From JAQBDA01 sp963709875 (GTDB lineage: Bacteria > Chloroflexota > Anaerolineae > Anaerolineales > UBA4823): 64,000 bases of DNA. Of the stretch, positions 37,427-45,938 are shown one piece after another. The DNA is taken from contig CAVPYB010000002.1 in assembly GCA_963709875.1 (NCBI GenBank), positions 558,001 to 622,000 on the forward strand, read 5' to 3'. The translations under genes were made by a program, and so were the position numbers. Numbering within the stretch: the first letter of the stretch is position 1; each line of letters begins with the position of its first letter. Under the pieces are notes generated by a model. That model was not told the origin of the DNA and did not search any database. It saw only the letters and a program-made list of their open reading frames with translations.

Positions 37427-38434
37427 TTACTGTTTCTTCTGCGAAGTAAGTCCAACATAAGCAACAGCACCAATGATAATCAAACCTTGGACAACATCTG
37501 TATAAGGTTTGGGTAAACCAAGCAGGTTCAGCAGGTTAACAATCGCTTGCAGGGTAAATGCACCAAATATAACGTTTGGCACCGATCCCTTGCCTCCGCC
37601 CAGCAGCACGCCGCCGACAACACAAGCGGCGATGGCTTGCATTTCCAGCCCTTCCCCGATGGTCACATTCACCCCGCCATACCCGCCGATCATGATCCCG
37701 CCGATAATTGCAAAGACGGCGCACAGGATGAAGGTGAGCACACGTACCAACCGGACCCGAACACCCGATAACTGGCTTGCACGCACATTATCGCCAACTG
37801 CCAGGATCTGCTTTCCAAAGTTGGTACGGTTGAACATGATGTATGAGATGATCCCAATCACGATCATGATGATCAGCGCATAGGGGACCCTGCTGAAGAA
37901 GGGAACCTCTTCGATATAATTGCGCCCAAAAGCGCGCCAGTTATCGGTCAGGTAGCCCTGCGGTGCACCACCTACATAATATAGGGCGCTGCCGCGCACA
38001 AGCAGCATCATTCCGAGCGTGGTGATAAAGGATGGGACTTTCAGGTAGCTGACGACCACCCCATTCACCAGCCCAATCAGAATACCCGACCCCAGCATGA
38101 TCAGTATAGCGGGCAGCGCATTGGAAGGGTCGTTGGCCAGCAATTTCGAGCTGACAAGGACGACAAAAGTGACGATAGCTCCAACCGTCAGGTCGAACCC
38201 CCCTATTGCCAGGACGAACATCTCGCCCACAGCAAGCACTGCCAGCGGCGATGCCGTCCGGAGGAAGGTCATAATCCCGTCCATAGATTGGTACTTGACC
38301 GGATTGAGGAACCCCAGGACGATAAAGATGATGAAGAAGACGGGGTACACAGGCGGGATTCTCTTGATCCAACTCCACGTATTTGTGAGGGCGTTGGAGA
38401 ATCCTCCGGGCGAGCTAACAGTTGATGTCGTCAT
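37427..38434 (-). CDS. Ribose-type ABC transporter permease
   Basis: The 335-aa membrane protein is of the RbsC/BPD_transp_2 family. The typical segments are SPLAVLAVGEMFVLAIGGFD and LTVGAIVTFV, a central GIVNGVV-like turn (LIGLVNGVVVSYLKVPSFI split at the TM edge) and the EAA-like GEGLEMQAIAACVVGG. It pairs with the second permease, 12 bp upstream, to form the channel of a sugar importer. About nine to ten TM helices are visible. Confidence 0.93.
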   Translation of the reverse strand: MTTSTVSSPGGFSNALTNTWSWIKRIPPVYPVFFIIFIVLGFLNPVKYQSMDGIMTFLRTASPLAVLAVGEMFVLAIGGFDLTVGAIVTFVVLVSSKLLANDPSNALPAILIMLGSGILIGLVNGVVVSYLKVPSFITTLGMMLLVRGSALYYVGGAPQGYLTDNWRAFGRNYIEEVPFFSRVPYALIIMIVIGIISYIMFNRTNFGKQILAVGDNVRASQLSGVRVRLVRVLTFILCAVFAIIGGIMIGGYGGVNVTIGEGLEMQAIAACVVGGVLLGGGKGSVPNVIFGAFTLQAIVNLLNLLGLPKPYTDVVQGLIIIGAVAYVGLTSQKKQ

Positions 38435-38446
38435 TCGATCTGCTCC

Positions 38447-39442
38447 TTACGCGGCTTCTTTCTTCGAGCGAATGGTGTAGCTTGCAACAGCCAGAACGAT
38501 GATCGCGCCACGCAGGACCATCTTGAGATAAGGGTTAACCCCCAGCTGGTTGAACGTAGTGTCCAGCACGCCGAAGATCAATACCCCGGCAAGCGTACCC
38601 CACACGCCTCCCTTCCCGCCGGAGAGAGCGGTCCCGCCGATTACAGTCGTAGCGATCGATTCAAGATCATATAAACCATTCGGTCCAACCCATGGCGCAC
38701 CAGAGCGCATCAGACTGACCAGGAAGAATCCCGATATAACAGCTGTCATACTGCATAGGATGTGTGCGCCAATCAAGACACGGTCGGTTCTGACCCCGGA
38801 GAGGCGGGCAACTTCGGCATTCCCGCCGACTCCGTAGAGATGAGCGCCAAATTTGGTCCGGGCGAGCAAGTACCAGCCCACCATGTAAACCAATAACATG
38901 ATGATGATGGATACCGGTACCGGACCGATGGTGCCGTAGCCAAAGTATTCGAATGATCTTGGGACGCTGCCTGTGTAGTTGGAAAATGTGGCGTTGATAA
39001 TCCCTTTGATGATCAGGCTGGTACCGAGCGTGGCAATAAAGGGATTGACTTTCAGCTTCGTGACGATCAGCCCATTTGCCAGACCGATGATTAATCCAAT
39101 TCCCAATACAGCCGGAATCGCAATTGGAACGTTGGCGGTTTCTCCCTGCATGATGTAGGAGGACATGACGGCGGTGATGCTGATCGTATATGCAACCGAC
39201 AGGTCAATGGAGGCACCGATGATCACCATAGTCTGCCCGACTGCCACGATCCCCAGAGCAACCGACCGGACGATGATATTCAGCATGATAGCCGGGTTCG
39301 AAAGGATTTGACCGTCGGATAGGAACTGGTCCAACAGCCCGCTAACCAGGAAGATGACGATCAAGAAGAAATAGACCGGGGGGATATGGATGGAACGAGT
39401 AGTCCGTCTAAACCAGCTATTGGAAGCAGTAACGCTCGTCAT
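38447..39442 (-). CDS. Ribose-type ABC transporter permease
   Basis: The 331-aa protein is of the same RbsC family: VALGIVAVGQTMVIIGASID, LSVAYTISITAV, and the loop LYDLESIATTVIGGTALSGG. It is distinct from the neighbour permease, so the importer is heterodimeric, as in autoinducer-2, erythritol or some pentose systems. It lies 35 bp after the ATPase gene. Confidence 0.93.
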   Translation of the reverse strand: MTSVTASNSWFRRTTRSIHIPPVYFFLIVIFLVSGLLDQFLSDGQILSNPAIMLNIIVRSVALGIVAVGQTMVIIGASIDLSVAYTISITAVMSSYIMQGETANVPIAIPAVLGIGLIIGLANGLIVTKLKVNPFIATLGTSLIIKGIINATFSNYTGSVPRSFEYFGYGTIGPVPVSIIIMLLVYMVGWYLLARTKFGAHLYGVGGNAEVARLSGVRTDRVLIGAHILCSMTAVISGFFLVSLMRSGAPWVGPNGLYDLESIATTVIGGTALSGGKGGVWGTLAGVLIFGVLDTTFNQLGVNPYLKMVLRGAIIVLAVASYTIRSKKEAA

Positions 39443-39477
39443 ATCATTCCTCTCCCAGCGGGTCTACCGTCTCTGAA

Positions 39478-41031
39478 TTATTCCCGTTTAACATGACCGG
39501 TTGCCAACAGCATGATCTCCTGCTCCGTGGATTGTGCAGGCAGCTCTCCAGCCACCCGGTGATCTGCCATGACGAGTATCCGGTCGCTCATGCCGATGAT
39601 CTCTGGCAATTCGGATGAGATCATCAAAACTGCAGTGCCTTTCTTGGTCAGATCTCGGATCATATCGTGGATTCCGGCTTTGGCTTCCACATCGATCCCA
39701 CGCGTCGGCTCATCGAAGATAAAGATATCCGCGTCTGATGCCAGCCACTTGGATAGAACAACCTTTTGCTGATTGCCACCGCTCAGGAATTGGGTTTCCT
39801 TGTCATAGGTGTCCGTCCGCAGGTCAACTTGTGCTGCCAGGGTCGGTACCATTTTTCTCGACTGGCGCACACCATCATTGAGGATGAAGCCAAATAGCGG
39901 CTGTAAAGACCGCACCGCCAGCAAGATATTATCCCGGATAGGCTGTCTTGCTAATAGTCCTTCGGCTTTGCGGTCTTCGGTGACGAACCCCATGCCGAGC
40001 TTGATGGCCGCCAAGGGGCTTTTTACTATTTTGGTTTTGCCATATAGTTCCAGCGAGCCGCTCTTGAATGGGACCGCACCAAACACGGCCTGTGCTAACT
40101 CTGTGCGTCCAGAACCCTGCAGCCCGGCTACACCCAGAATCTCACCTTTTCGGAGCTCGAAATTAATGTCCTTCAGCAAATCGTTGGAACCATCTTTGAC
40201 CCGAAGGACGACCTCACCAAGATCTTCTTTGCTGCCAAGGGGCGGGTAATACTGGTCGAACTCACGCCCTACCATCATATACACAATTTTTTCCGGTGTA
40301 ACATCTTCGGTCAGGGCAGTACCCACCAACTCCCCATCTTTTAAGACGCTGATCTTATCCGCCAGGTCGAATACCTCGATCAAGCGATGCGAGATAAAGA
40401 GGACAGCCATGCCGCGCGCCTTCAGCTTCGTTACCAGGTCTGTGAGGATCTTTACCTCAACCGATGTCAGGGATGCCGTAGGCTCATCCATGATCAAAAC
40501 TTTGGAATCGAAGGAAATGGCTTTGGCAATCTCCACGATCTGCTGCTCCGCAACGGATAATGTGCTGCACATAGCGGACGGCGAGATGATCTGATCCGCA
40601 CCCAGTTCTTTGAGCACCATTGCCGCTTTCTTATTCAACTCGCGTACATCCAGGATCCCCAATTTTCCCGGCTCCCTGCCCATGAAGATATTCTGAGCCA
40701 CCGTCCGTTCGGGCAGCAGGTTGAATTCCTGGTAAATGATGCTGATCCCTTTTTCCTGGGCTTCTTTTGGATGGGAGAACGAGACTTTATTCCCTTGCAG
40801 GTAAACCTCCCCTGAATCAGGCGTATATGCGCCGGCCATGATCTTCATCAAGGTGGATTTACCGGCACCGTTTTCACCTACGACAGCGTGGATCTCCCCA
40901 GGGAAAAACTGCAAGGAGACGTTGTTCAGTGCAACGACACCAGGAAAACGCTTGGAGATATCACGAGCCTCGATGATGGGGGCTTCGGTCATGGTCTGTC
41001 TGTCGGTAGGAAGATTCGTTTCAAGGGTCAT
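39478..41031 (-). CDS. Ribose-type ABC transporter ATPase (RbsA/MglA-like, two NBDs)
   Basis: The protein is about 517 aa from the ATG at 41031 (a GTG at 41058 directly after the upstream stop is an alternative). The first NBD has Walker A GENGAGKST, signature LSVAEQQ and Walker B LIMDEPTAS. The second has the degenerate GLQGSGRTE, signature LSGGNQQK and IFDEPTRGID. It energises uptake with the two permeases and the binding protein. Such carbohydrate ATPases import pentoses, hexoses, polyols or related compounds. Confidence 0.94.
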   Translation of the reverse strand: MTLETNLPTDRQTMTEAPIIEARDISKRFPGVVALNNVSLQFFPGEIHAVVGENGAGKSTLMKIMAGAYTPDSGEVYLQGNKVSFSHPKEAQEKGISIIYQEFNLLPERTVAQNIFMGREPGKLGILDVRELNKKAAMVLKELGADQIISPSAMCSTLSVAEQQIVEIAKAISFDSKVLIMDEPTASLTSVEVKILTDLVTKLKARGMAVLFISHRLIEVFDLADKISVLKDGELVGTALTEDVTPEKIVYMMVGREFDQYYPPLGSKEDLGEVVLRVKDGSNDLLKDINFELRKGEILGVAGLQGSGRTELAQAVFGAVPFKSGSLELYGKTKIVKSPLAAIKLGMGFVTEDRKAEGLLARQPIRDNILLAVRSLQPLFGFILNDGVRQSRKMVPTLAAQVDLRTDTYDKETQFLSGGNQQKVVLSKWLASDADIFIFDEPTRGIDVEAKAGIHDMIRDLTKKGTAVLMISSELPEIIGMSDRILVMADHRVAGELPAQSTEQEIMLLATGHVKRE

Positions 41032-41058
41032 AACGCGTCCGTCTCTTCTAGGAAGCAC

Positions 41059-41907
41059 TCATACCAGCAGGGGTCTCAGGAATTTCAATCCTTGCTCCGC
41101 TATCGCATCCTGGCTGGGTGCTATCTCGCGCCAGATACAGACCGCGCTGGCAATTTCTTTTATCTGTGATGTGAATGATTCGATTACGACCGGACCAGCA
41201 TAATTCACATCTTTCAATGCCTGCGCAACTTCAACCCAATGCACCTGACCCGTCCCGGGAACGCCCCGGTCATTCTCACAGGCGTGGAAATGATAGATTT
41301 TATTTTTGGCCAGGCGGATGGCATCAGCGCTGTTCTTCTCTTCCAGTAGCATGTGGAAGGTATCCAGATGTAAACCGACATTATCCATACCGGTCTGGTC
41401 GATAAACTCCAGGCCTTGGGAGACGATATTGAGAATATCCGTCTCAAAACGATTTAAGAGCTCAAGCGCAAGCTTTACATCACTCGATTTGGCGTACTGC
41501 GCCATTTCACGAATGCCGCTCACAGAGAGGTCCCATTCCAGCTTGCGAGCCTCTTCATCTTGGATATGCTCTTTGCCTCCTGCCGAATACATGGGTCCAC
41601 CGACAACCGGAGAGCCGAGATCAGCCGCCGCGTCGATGAGCCAGCGGATGTAGCTCTTGGCATTCTCGACAATCTTATGGTCTGTGCTGCAAATGTTCCG
41701 GGTAGGTCCAAAAACACCACACACGATTGGCCTCAGACCGTATTTTTCCAGATCGATTTTAACCTGTTTCACATCAATCAATTCTGGGTTTTCGCAGGCG
41801 ATCTCCAAGATATCAAAGCCCATCCCTTTGACCTTGGGAGCCAGGTCAGCAACTGCCGAGGTCGTGCACGGCGATACCCAGACAAATGTGTTTACACCAA
41901 ATTTCAT
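41059..41907 (-). CDS. D-tagatose/D-psicose 3-epimerase-like TIM barrel
   Basis: The 282-aa protein is nearer to ketose 3-epimerases than its neighbours are. The Mn-site residues appear as Glu in KLALELLNRFET, Asp/His in LHLDTFHMLLEE, His in HFHACENDRGVPG and Glu in VVIESFTS, in the order known for DTE/DPE enzymes. The NRFE and HxxENDRG-PG stretches bind the ketose. It directly follows gntR with no gap, so it is the first catabolic gene of the operon. Substrate is inferred to be a ketose or ketose derivative. Confidence 0.88.
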   Translation of the reverse strand: MKFGVNTFVWVSPCTTSAVADLAPKVKGMGFDILEIACENPELIDVKQVKIDLEKYGLRPIVCGVFGPTRNICSTDHKIVENAKSYIRWLIDAAADLGSPVVGGPMYSAGGKEHIQDEEARKLEWDLSVSGIREMAQYAKSSDVKLALELLNRFETDILNIVSQGLEFIDQTGMDNVGLHLDTFHMLLEEKNSADAIRLAKNKIYHFHACENDRGVPGTGQVHWVEVAQALKDVNYAGPVVIESFTSQIKEIASAVCIWREIAPSQDAIAEQGLKFLRPLLV

Positions 41908-42597
41908 CTAGAGCTGGCCTCCGCGTTCCGCAAGCATATCCAGGATCCTGCTCTCCACCGTCGAAATATGCTCGGTAAGGGCAGCTTCCAACGCGTCAAG
42001 ATCGCGTGTTCTTATAGCTAGCAGCATAGCATCGTGCTCTCGCTGTGCCTGATAGGCATTTTCTACCGTATCCAGATAATGAGCCCTGGCTACCTGCATA
42101 TGGACATTCAAATCGGTATAGATCTGGACCAATCTCTGGTTCTCCAGGAGGCGCACGAGATTCATGTGCAGATCACGATCCCCGCTGATAAATGACTCGT
42201 AATCGATATAGTCATCGTCTGTCATAGCATCTTGCATGCGAGATAGCGGCTCTTCTAGCTCCTTCAGCAGCAAGCCTATCTTCCCATCCTGGAAGATCTG
42301 CCTGGCTGCGTGAAGCTCGATCAACAAGCGGATCTCGAAAAGATCGGCGACATCTTTTGCCGTGAGATGGGTCACGAACGTGCCGCGGCGGGGCTGAATT
42401 TCAACCAGACCTTCGCTCTCCAACATTTTCAGCGCATTGACAACCGGTGTCCTGCTCACCCCAAGGCCATGAGCGATATCTTCAACAGAAATCTTCTCTC
42501 CAGGGCTGATCTCACGCTTAAGGATCCGCTCCTTGAGGAAACGATAGGTCTGTTCTGTCAGGTCTAGATGCTTGATGGATGGGTACTCTATGACCAT
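41908..42597 (-). CDS. GntR-family transcriptional regulator (FadR/FCD subfamily)
   Basis: The 229-aa protein has an N-terminal winged helix (YRFLKERILKREISPGEKI, GVSRTPVVNALKMLESEGL) and a helical FCD effector domain (DLFEIRLLIELHAARQIF, metal-site His residues in DRDLHMNLVRL and AHYLD). FCD regulators usually release DNA when they bind a sugar acid, hydroxyacid or related metabolite. It heads the minus-strand operon. The candidate operator TGTAA-N4-TTACA lies at its own promoter and at the plus-strand operon promoter, so it probably represses both. Confidence 0.93.
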   Translation of the reverse strand: MVIEYPSIKHLDLTEQTYRFLKERILKREISPGEKISVEDIAHGLGVSRTPVVNALKMLESEGLVEIQPRRGTFVTHLTAKDVADLFEIRLLIELHAARQIFQDGKIGLLLKELEEPLSRMQDAMTDDDYIDYESFISGDRDLHMNLVRLLENQRLVQIYTDLNVHMQVARAHYLDTVENAYQAQREHDAMLLAIRTRDLDALEAALTEHISTVESRILDMLAERGGQL

Positions 42598-42672
42598 ACT
42601 CCGGGAAATCCTTTGGAAGGTGCTATCGGTCCATATGGTGCTGATAAATCGGAGTAATTTGCGCCACTAACA

Positions 42673-42721
42673 TGTAATATGTTACATGTGATATGTTACC
42701 AAGTTTTAACCCCCTTGTCAA
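42673..42721 (-). promoter_or_regulatory. gntR operon promoter with TGTAA-N4-TTACA operator
   Basis: On the minus strand, TTGACA (42716-42721) and TAACAT (42693-42698) are 17 bp apart. The palindrome TGTAATATGTTACA at 42673-42686 covers the expected transcription start. A second ATATGTTAC half-site is at 42691-42699. The same 14-bp palindrome type, at the same distance from -10, occurs at 44017-44030. Confidence 0.78.
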
Positions 42722-42730
42722 TAGGGGGTT
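42708..42730. promoter_or_regulatory. AACCCCC-N9-GGGGGTT inverted repeat between gntR and xdhC
   Basis: A perfect 7-bp inverted repeat (42708-42714 with 42724-42730) spans the -35 box of the gntR promoter and precedes xdhC. It could be a second operator or a short hairpin in the xdhC leader. No family is known to me for it. Confidence 0.5.
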
Positions 42731-42756
42731 GTGGTATTATCAGCGCTGAGGTAGGC

Positions 42757-43782
42757 ATGCAAGACATATTGCGCGATGCATCCAGCTGGATCAACGCCGG
42801 AGAGCCGGTGGTCCTGGCGACCGTAGTACACACCTGGGGCTCGTCACCGCGCGAGACCGGCGCTCAGATGGCATTTACCTCCAGCGGGAAGGTCGCCGGC
42901 TCGGTCAGCGGCGGCTGTGTGGAGGGCGCCGTGATCGAGAGCGGCCTGCAGACGCTGAGCACCCACCAGGCGCAGCTGCTCCACTTTGGGGTCGCCGATG
43001 AGACCGCCTTCGAGGTAGGTCTGGCTTGCGGGGGGGATATCGATATCTTCGTCAGACCTCTCGACCGGGAATTATTCGATCGGATCAAGTCCGAGCTGGA
43101 CGCCCAGCGTCCTTTTGCGATTGCATCCATCCTTCAGGCTCCGCCGGAGCAAACCGGACAGGAATACCTCATCACCGGGAAAGAGGTTGTGGGTGGAGGC
43201 CCGGATGAGAAGATCCTGGAAGCCGGTCAGCAGGCTATCCTCGAAGGACAGTCCAGGATTGTCACGCTGCAGGATCGAGCCGGCGGGCAGATGCGGGTCT
43301 TCATCAACACCATCCTGCCCCCGCCCACGCTGGTGATGGTAGGCGGTGTGCACATCGCCGTATCCCTGGCGGCTATCGCCAAAACGCTCGGCTACCATAC
43401 GATCGTCATCGACCCGCGCCGCACGTTCAGCAGCCAGGAGCGCTTCCCGGGAGTCGACCGGCTCATCCAGAGCTGGCCCGAGAAAGCCTTCGAAGAGATC
43501 ATCCTGACGCGCAGCACGTGCGTGACCATGCTGACCCACGACCCAAAGATCGACGACCCGGCCATAAAGATCGTCCTGGACAGCCCGGCGTTCTATATCG
43601 GCGCCCTCGGCAGCCGCCGAACGCACCAGGCACGGCGCGAGCGCCTGGTGGCTGAAGGGCTGACAGAAGCTCAGCTCGACCGCATCCACGCCCCGATCGG
43701 TCTGGATATCGGCGCCAAATCGCCTGAAGAGATCGCCCTATCGATCATGGCTGAGATCATCGCCGCACGCCGGGAAGGTTGA
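42757..43782 (+). CDS. XdhC/CoxF-family molybdenum cofactor maturation protein
   Basis: I choose ATG 42757 (MQDILRDASSWINAGEP) because GAGG lies six bases upstream; the frame is open further back to 42679, across the operator region. The 341-aa protein has the N-terminal XdhC domain (VHTWGSSPRETGAQMA, GGCVEGAVI) and the C-terminal Rossmann-like domain (HIAVSLAAIAKTLGYHTIVI, IGALGSRRTHQAR). XdhC binds molybdopterin, promotes its sulfuration and delivers it to xanthine-dehydrogenase-type enzymes; the client is very likely the split Mo hydroxylase at 27407-31080. It is divergent from gntR. Confidence 0.93.
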   Translation: MQDILRDASSWINAGEPVVLATVVHTWGSSPRETGAQMAFTSSGKVAGSVSGGCVEGAVIESGLQTLSTHQAQLLHFGVADETAFEVGLACGGDIDIFVRPLDRELFDRIKSELDAQRPFAIASILQAPPEQTGQEYLITGKEVVGGGPDEKILEAGQQAILEGQSRIVTLQDRAGGQMRVFINTILPPPTLVMVGGVHIAVSLAAIAKTLGYHTIVIDPRRTFSSQERFPGVDRLIQSWPEKAFEEIILTRSTCVTMLTHDPKIDDPAIKIVLDSPAFYIGALGSRRTHQARRERLVAEGLTEAQLDRIHAPIGLDIGAKSPEEIALSIMAEIIAARREG

Positions 43783-44016
43783 CTCAGATCGCTACCTCCC
43801 CCATTTACCCTCTCTGACATAAACTGACATCCTCATAGCGCATCCAGGCTTTCTCACTCCATTAACGACGAGAATCTTCCGGATGGCGCGATCTCACGCC
43901 CTGCCAGGGACTGCTTCGTCGCAAAGAACTCTCCTTGCAGAGACGTTTTACGAAAAAGCCCTGCTAAAACAGCCACCGGGTATTGACAAAGCGTGCCAGC
44001 CTTTATATAATCATTC
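43783..44016. other. Intergenic region with a decayed dispersed repeat
   Basis: No gene is visible between xdhC and the next promoter. The stretch around 43908-43952 (TGCTTCGTCGCAAAGAACTC and the following CTTGCAGAGACG) resembles a short repeat common in many bacterial genomes, typically of the form TGCTTCGTCGC...CTCCTCGCAATGACG. This recognition is from memory and the copy looks degenerate. Confidence 0.45.
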
Positions 44017-44044
44017 TGTAATATATTACATATTACATATTACA
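43983..44044 (+). promoter_or_regulatory. Promoter and operator of the plus-strand catabolic operon
   Basis: TTGACA (43983-43988) and TATAAT (44006-44011) have the ideal 17-bp spacing. TGTAATATATTACA (44017-44030) follows six bases after the -10 box and would block initiation when occupied. It continues as three tandem TATTACA units (44024-44044). The palindrome matches the one at gntR. Confidence 0.85.
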
Positions 44045-44091
44045 TTTTAGCCATCGGTTCGACTGATGAATACTGGAAAAGGAGAGCAGTG

Positions 44092-44913
44092 ATGGCAGCC
44101 AACTCCACAAGCCATTCGCAGGCTGAAGCAGCTCCCGGGATTACGCAAATCTTCCGGCTAGATGGGCGCACAGCCGTCGTCACCGGAGCCGGGCGCGGCC
44201 TGGGGCTGTCCATGGCATCTGCTCTGGCGGACGCAGGCGCCCAGATCGCGGTATTCGACATTAACCTCGCCGATGCCGAAGAAGCCGCAGCCAGGATCGT
44301 GGCAGCGGGCGGCAGAGCGATCGCGGCAAACATCGATGTCACCGACGCCCAGCAGGTGCAGCGCGGCATCCAGCAGGCATTTGACGCCTTCGGAGGCGTG
44401 GATATCCTGGTCAACAACGCCGGCATCACCAGCCGCTCGCCCTTCGAGGACCTCGAAGAAGAGGATTGGGAGCGCGTGCTGAAGGTGAATATGGGCGGCA
44501 CCTACCAGTGCTCCCGCCAGGCTGCCCGCTACTGGATCGACGCGAAAAAACCCGGCTCTATCATCAATATTGCTTCCATCTCGGGCTTTGTCGGCAACCG
44601 GGGAGGGCTGAACAGCCATTACTGCGCCACTAAGGGCGGTGTAATCGCTATGACCCGCTCCCTGGCGGTCGAGTGGGCGCCGCGGGGCATCCGTGTCAAT
44701 GCCATCGCCCCGGGTTATTTTGCCACGCCGATGACCGACCGCTTGAAGAACATCAACCGGGATTTTTACGACGAGCTGGTCGGGCGCGTCCCGCTGGGGC
44801 GCTTCGGCAACCCGCCCGACCTTTCAGGCGCGGTGATCTATCTAGCCAGTGATGCATCCATCTACGTCACCGGGCATGTCCTGGTCATCGATGGAGGTTA
44901 TACCGCCTGGTAA
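44092..44913 (+). CDS. Short-chain dehydrogenase/reductase
   Basis: ATG 44092 is preferred, with GGAG at 44081-44084; the product is 273 aa. The NAD(P)-binding TGAGRGLG is at residues 31-38, NNAG follows near 110, and the catalytic Tyr177/Lys181 are in YCATK. The C-terminal DASIYVTGHVLVIDGGYTAW is that of gluconate 5-dehydrogenase-like SDRs. Asp in VFDINLADAEE suggests NAD preference. It is the first gene of the operon opposite the GntR operon and probably oxidises a sugar or sugar-acid hydroxyl. Confidence 0.92.
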   Translation: MAANSTSHSQAEAAPGITQIFRLDGRTAVVTGAGRGLGLSMASALADAGAQIAVFDINLADAEEAAARIVAAGGRAIAANIDVTDAQQVQRGIQQAFDAFGGVDILVNNAGITSRSPFEDLEEEDWERVLKVNMGGTYQCSRQAARYWIDAKKPGSIINIASISGFVGNRGGLNSHYCATKGGVIAMTRSLAVEWAPRGIRVNAIAPGYFATPMTDRLKNINRDFYDELVGRVPLGRFGNPPDLSGAVIYLASDASIYVTGHVLVIDGGYTAW

Positions 44914-44920
44914 AAAAAAA

Positions 44921-44961
44921 GCGATCGGCTGAAAACATCGTGGATATTTTCAGCCGATTGC
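44921..44961 (-). terminator. 15-bp-stem hairpin with a T9 tract on the minus strand
   Basis: GCGATCGGCTGAAAA (44921-44935) pairs with TTTTCAGCCGATTGC (44947-44961) with one wobble pair. An A9 run precedes it at 44912-44920, so read on the minus strand the stem ends in nine T residues. This is a terminator for leftward transcription, although no leftward gene is near. On the plus strand it is an intercistronic hairpin before the aldolase gene. Confidence 0.7.
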
Positions 44962-44993
44962 CAAAATTACACAGAAAAAATCTGGAGAAAAAC

Positions 44994-45876
44994 ATGTTAC
45001 AACCTTACGGCATCATCCCGGCAATGGTGACACCTATTACCAAAAAAGACGAGCTCAACCCGCCCGCCCTGCGCAAGCTGACCAACTTCCTGGTCGAGAA
45101 CGGCGTGCACGGTGTCTTTGCCACCGGAAGCCAGGGGGAATTCTGGGCCTTCTCGGCTGAGGAGAAGAAGCGCACCTGGGAGATCGTGGTTGAAGAGACC
45201 AACCGGCGCGTCCCGGTATACGCCGGTACGGCAGCCGTCACCACCCGCGAGGCGATTGCCCTCACCCATACGGCGGAGAAAGTCGGCATCGATGCAGTGT
45301 CGGTGCTGACCCCGTTCTTCGTCAACCCCAATCCGGAAGAGCTGTACGAGCATTACCGGGCGATCGCGGCCTCTACCAACCTGCCGGTGCTGCTCTACAC
45401 TAACCCGGACCGCACGAACGTCAAGATTCCATCAGCACTGCTCTCCCGGCTGGCAGAAATCGACAATATCGTCGGTATTAAAAACTTCGAGCGGTGACCT
45501 AACCCTGAGCGCTGATTATATCAGCGCAACACCCGCCGATTTCTCGGTCGTCATGGGGCGCGATACGCTGATCTACGCCGGACTGCTGCACGGCGCCAAA
45601 GGCGCTATCGCCGCAACTGCCAACGTCGTCCCTGCCCTGGTCGTCTCGATCTACGAAAAGTTCAAGCAAAACGACCTAAAAAGTGCCCTCGAAGCACAGG
45701 AAGCCCTGGCACCCCTGCGCCATGCCTTCACCTGGGGCACATTCCCGGTTGTGATCAAAGAAGCACTGGACCTGCTCGGCTTCGATGCCGGTCCGGCACG
45801 CTCCCCGGTCGGCGCGATGACAAAAGCCCAACGCGAGCGATTGAAGAATCTGCTCGTCGAGCTGGGATTATTATAA
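44994..45876 (+). CDS. DapA-family aldolase/dehydratase, one-base frameshift
   Basis: ATG 44994 has GGAG seven bases upstream. The first frame ends early at a TGA at 45495-45497. Removing one T at 45486-45487 reads IVGIKNSSGDLTLSADYI and continues to the normal stop at 45876, total about 293 aa. The Schiff-base Lys163 (VGIK) and the proton-relay Tyr135 (LLYTNP) are present, and the substrate loop is ATGSQGEF near residue 43. Family members cleave or dehydrate 2-keto-3-deoxy sugar acids. Here a 2-keto-3-deoxy-aldonate aldolase giving pyruvate is the natural guess, from context. Confidence 0.85.
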
Positions 45877-45886
45877 ATTCACCTTA

Positions 45887-45913
45887 GTAGGACAATTTGG
45901 CAAATTGTCTTAC
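45887..45913. repeat. Dispersed palindromic repeat, copy 1
   Basis: GTAGGACAATTTG and CAAATTGTCTTAC flank a single G, with one G-T mismatch in the palindrome. It follows the aldolase stop. Copy 2 is at 62946-62972 and differs at four positions, including an A-T to G-C pair change that keeps base pairing. Confidence 0.75.
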
Positions 45914-45938
45914 CTATACAACCTTATAGGAGGCAGGC

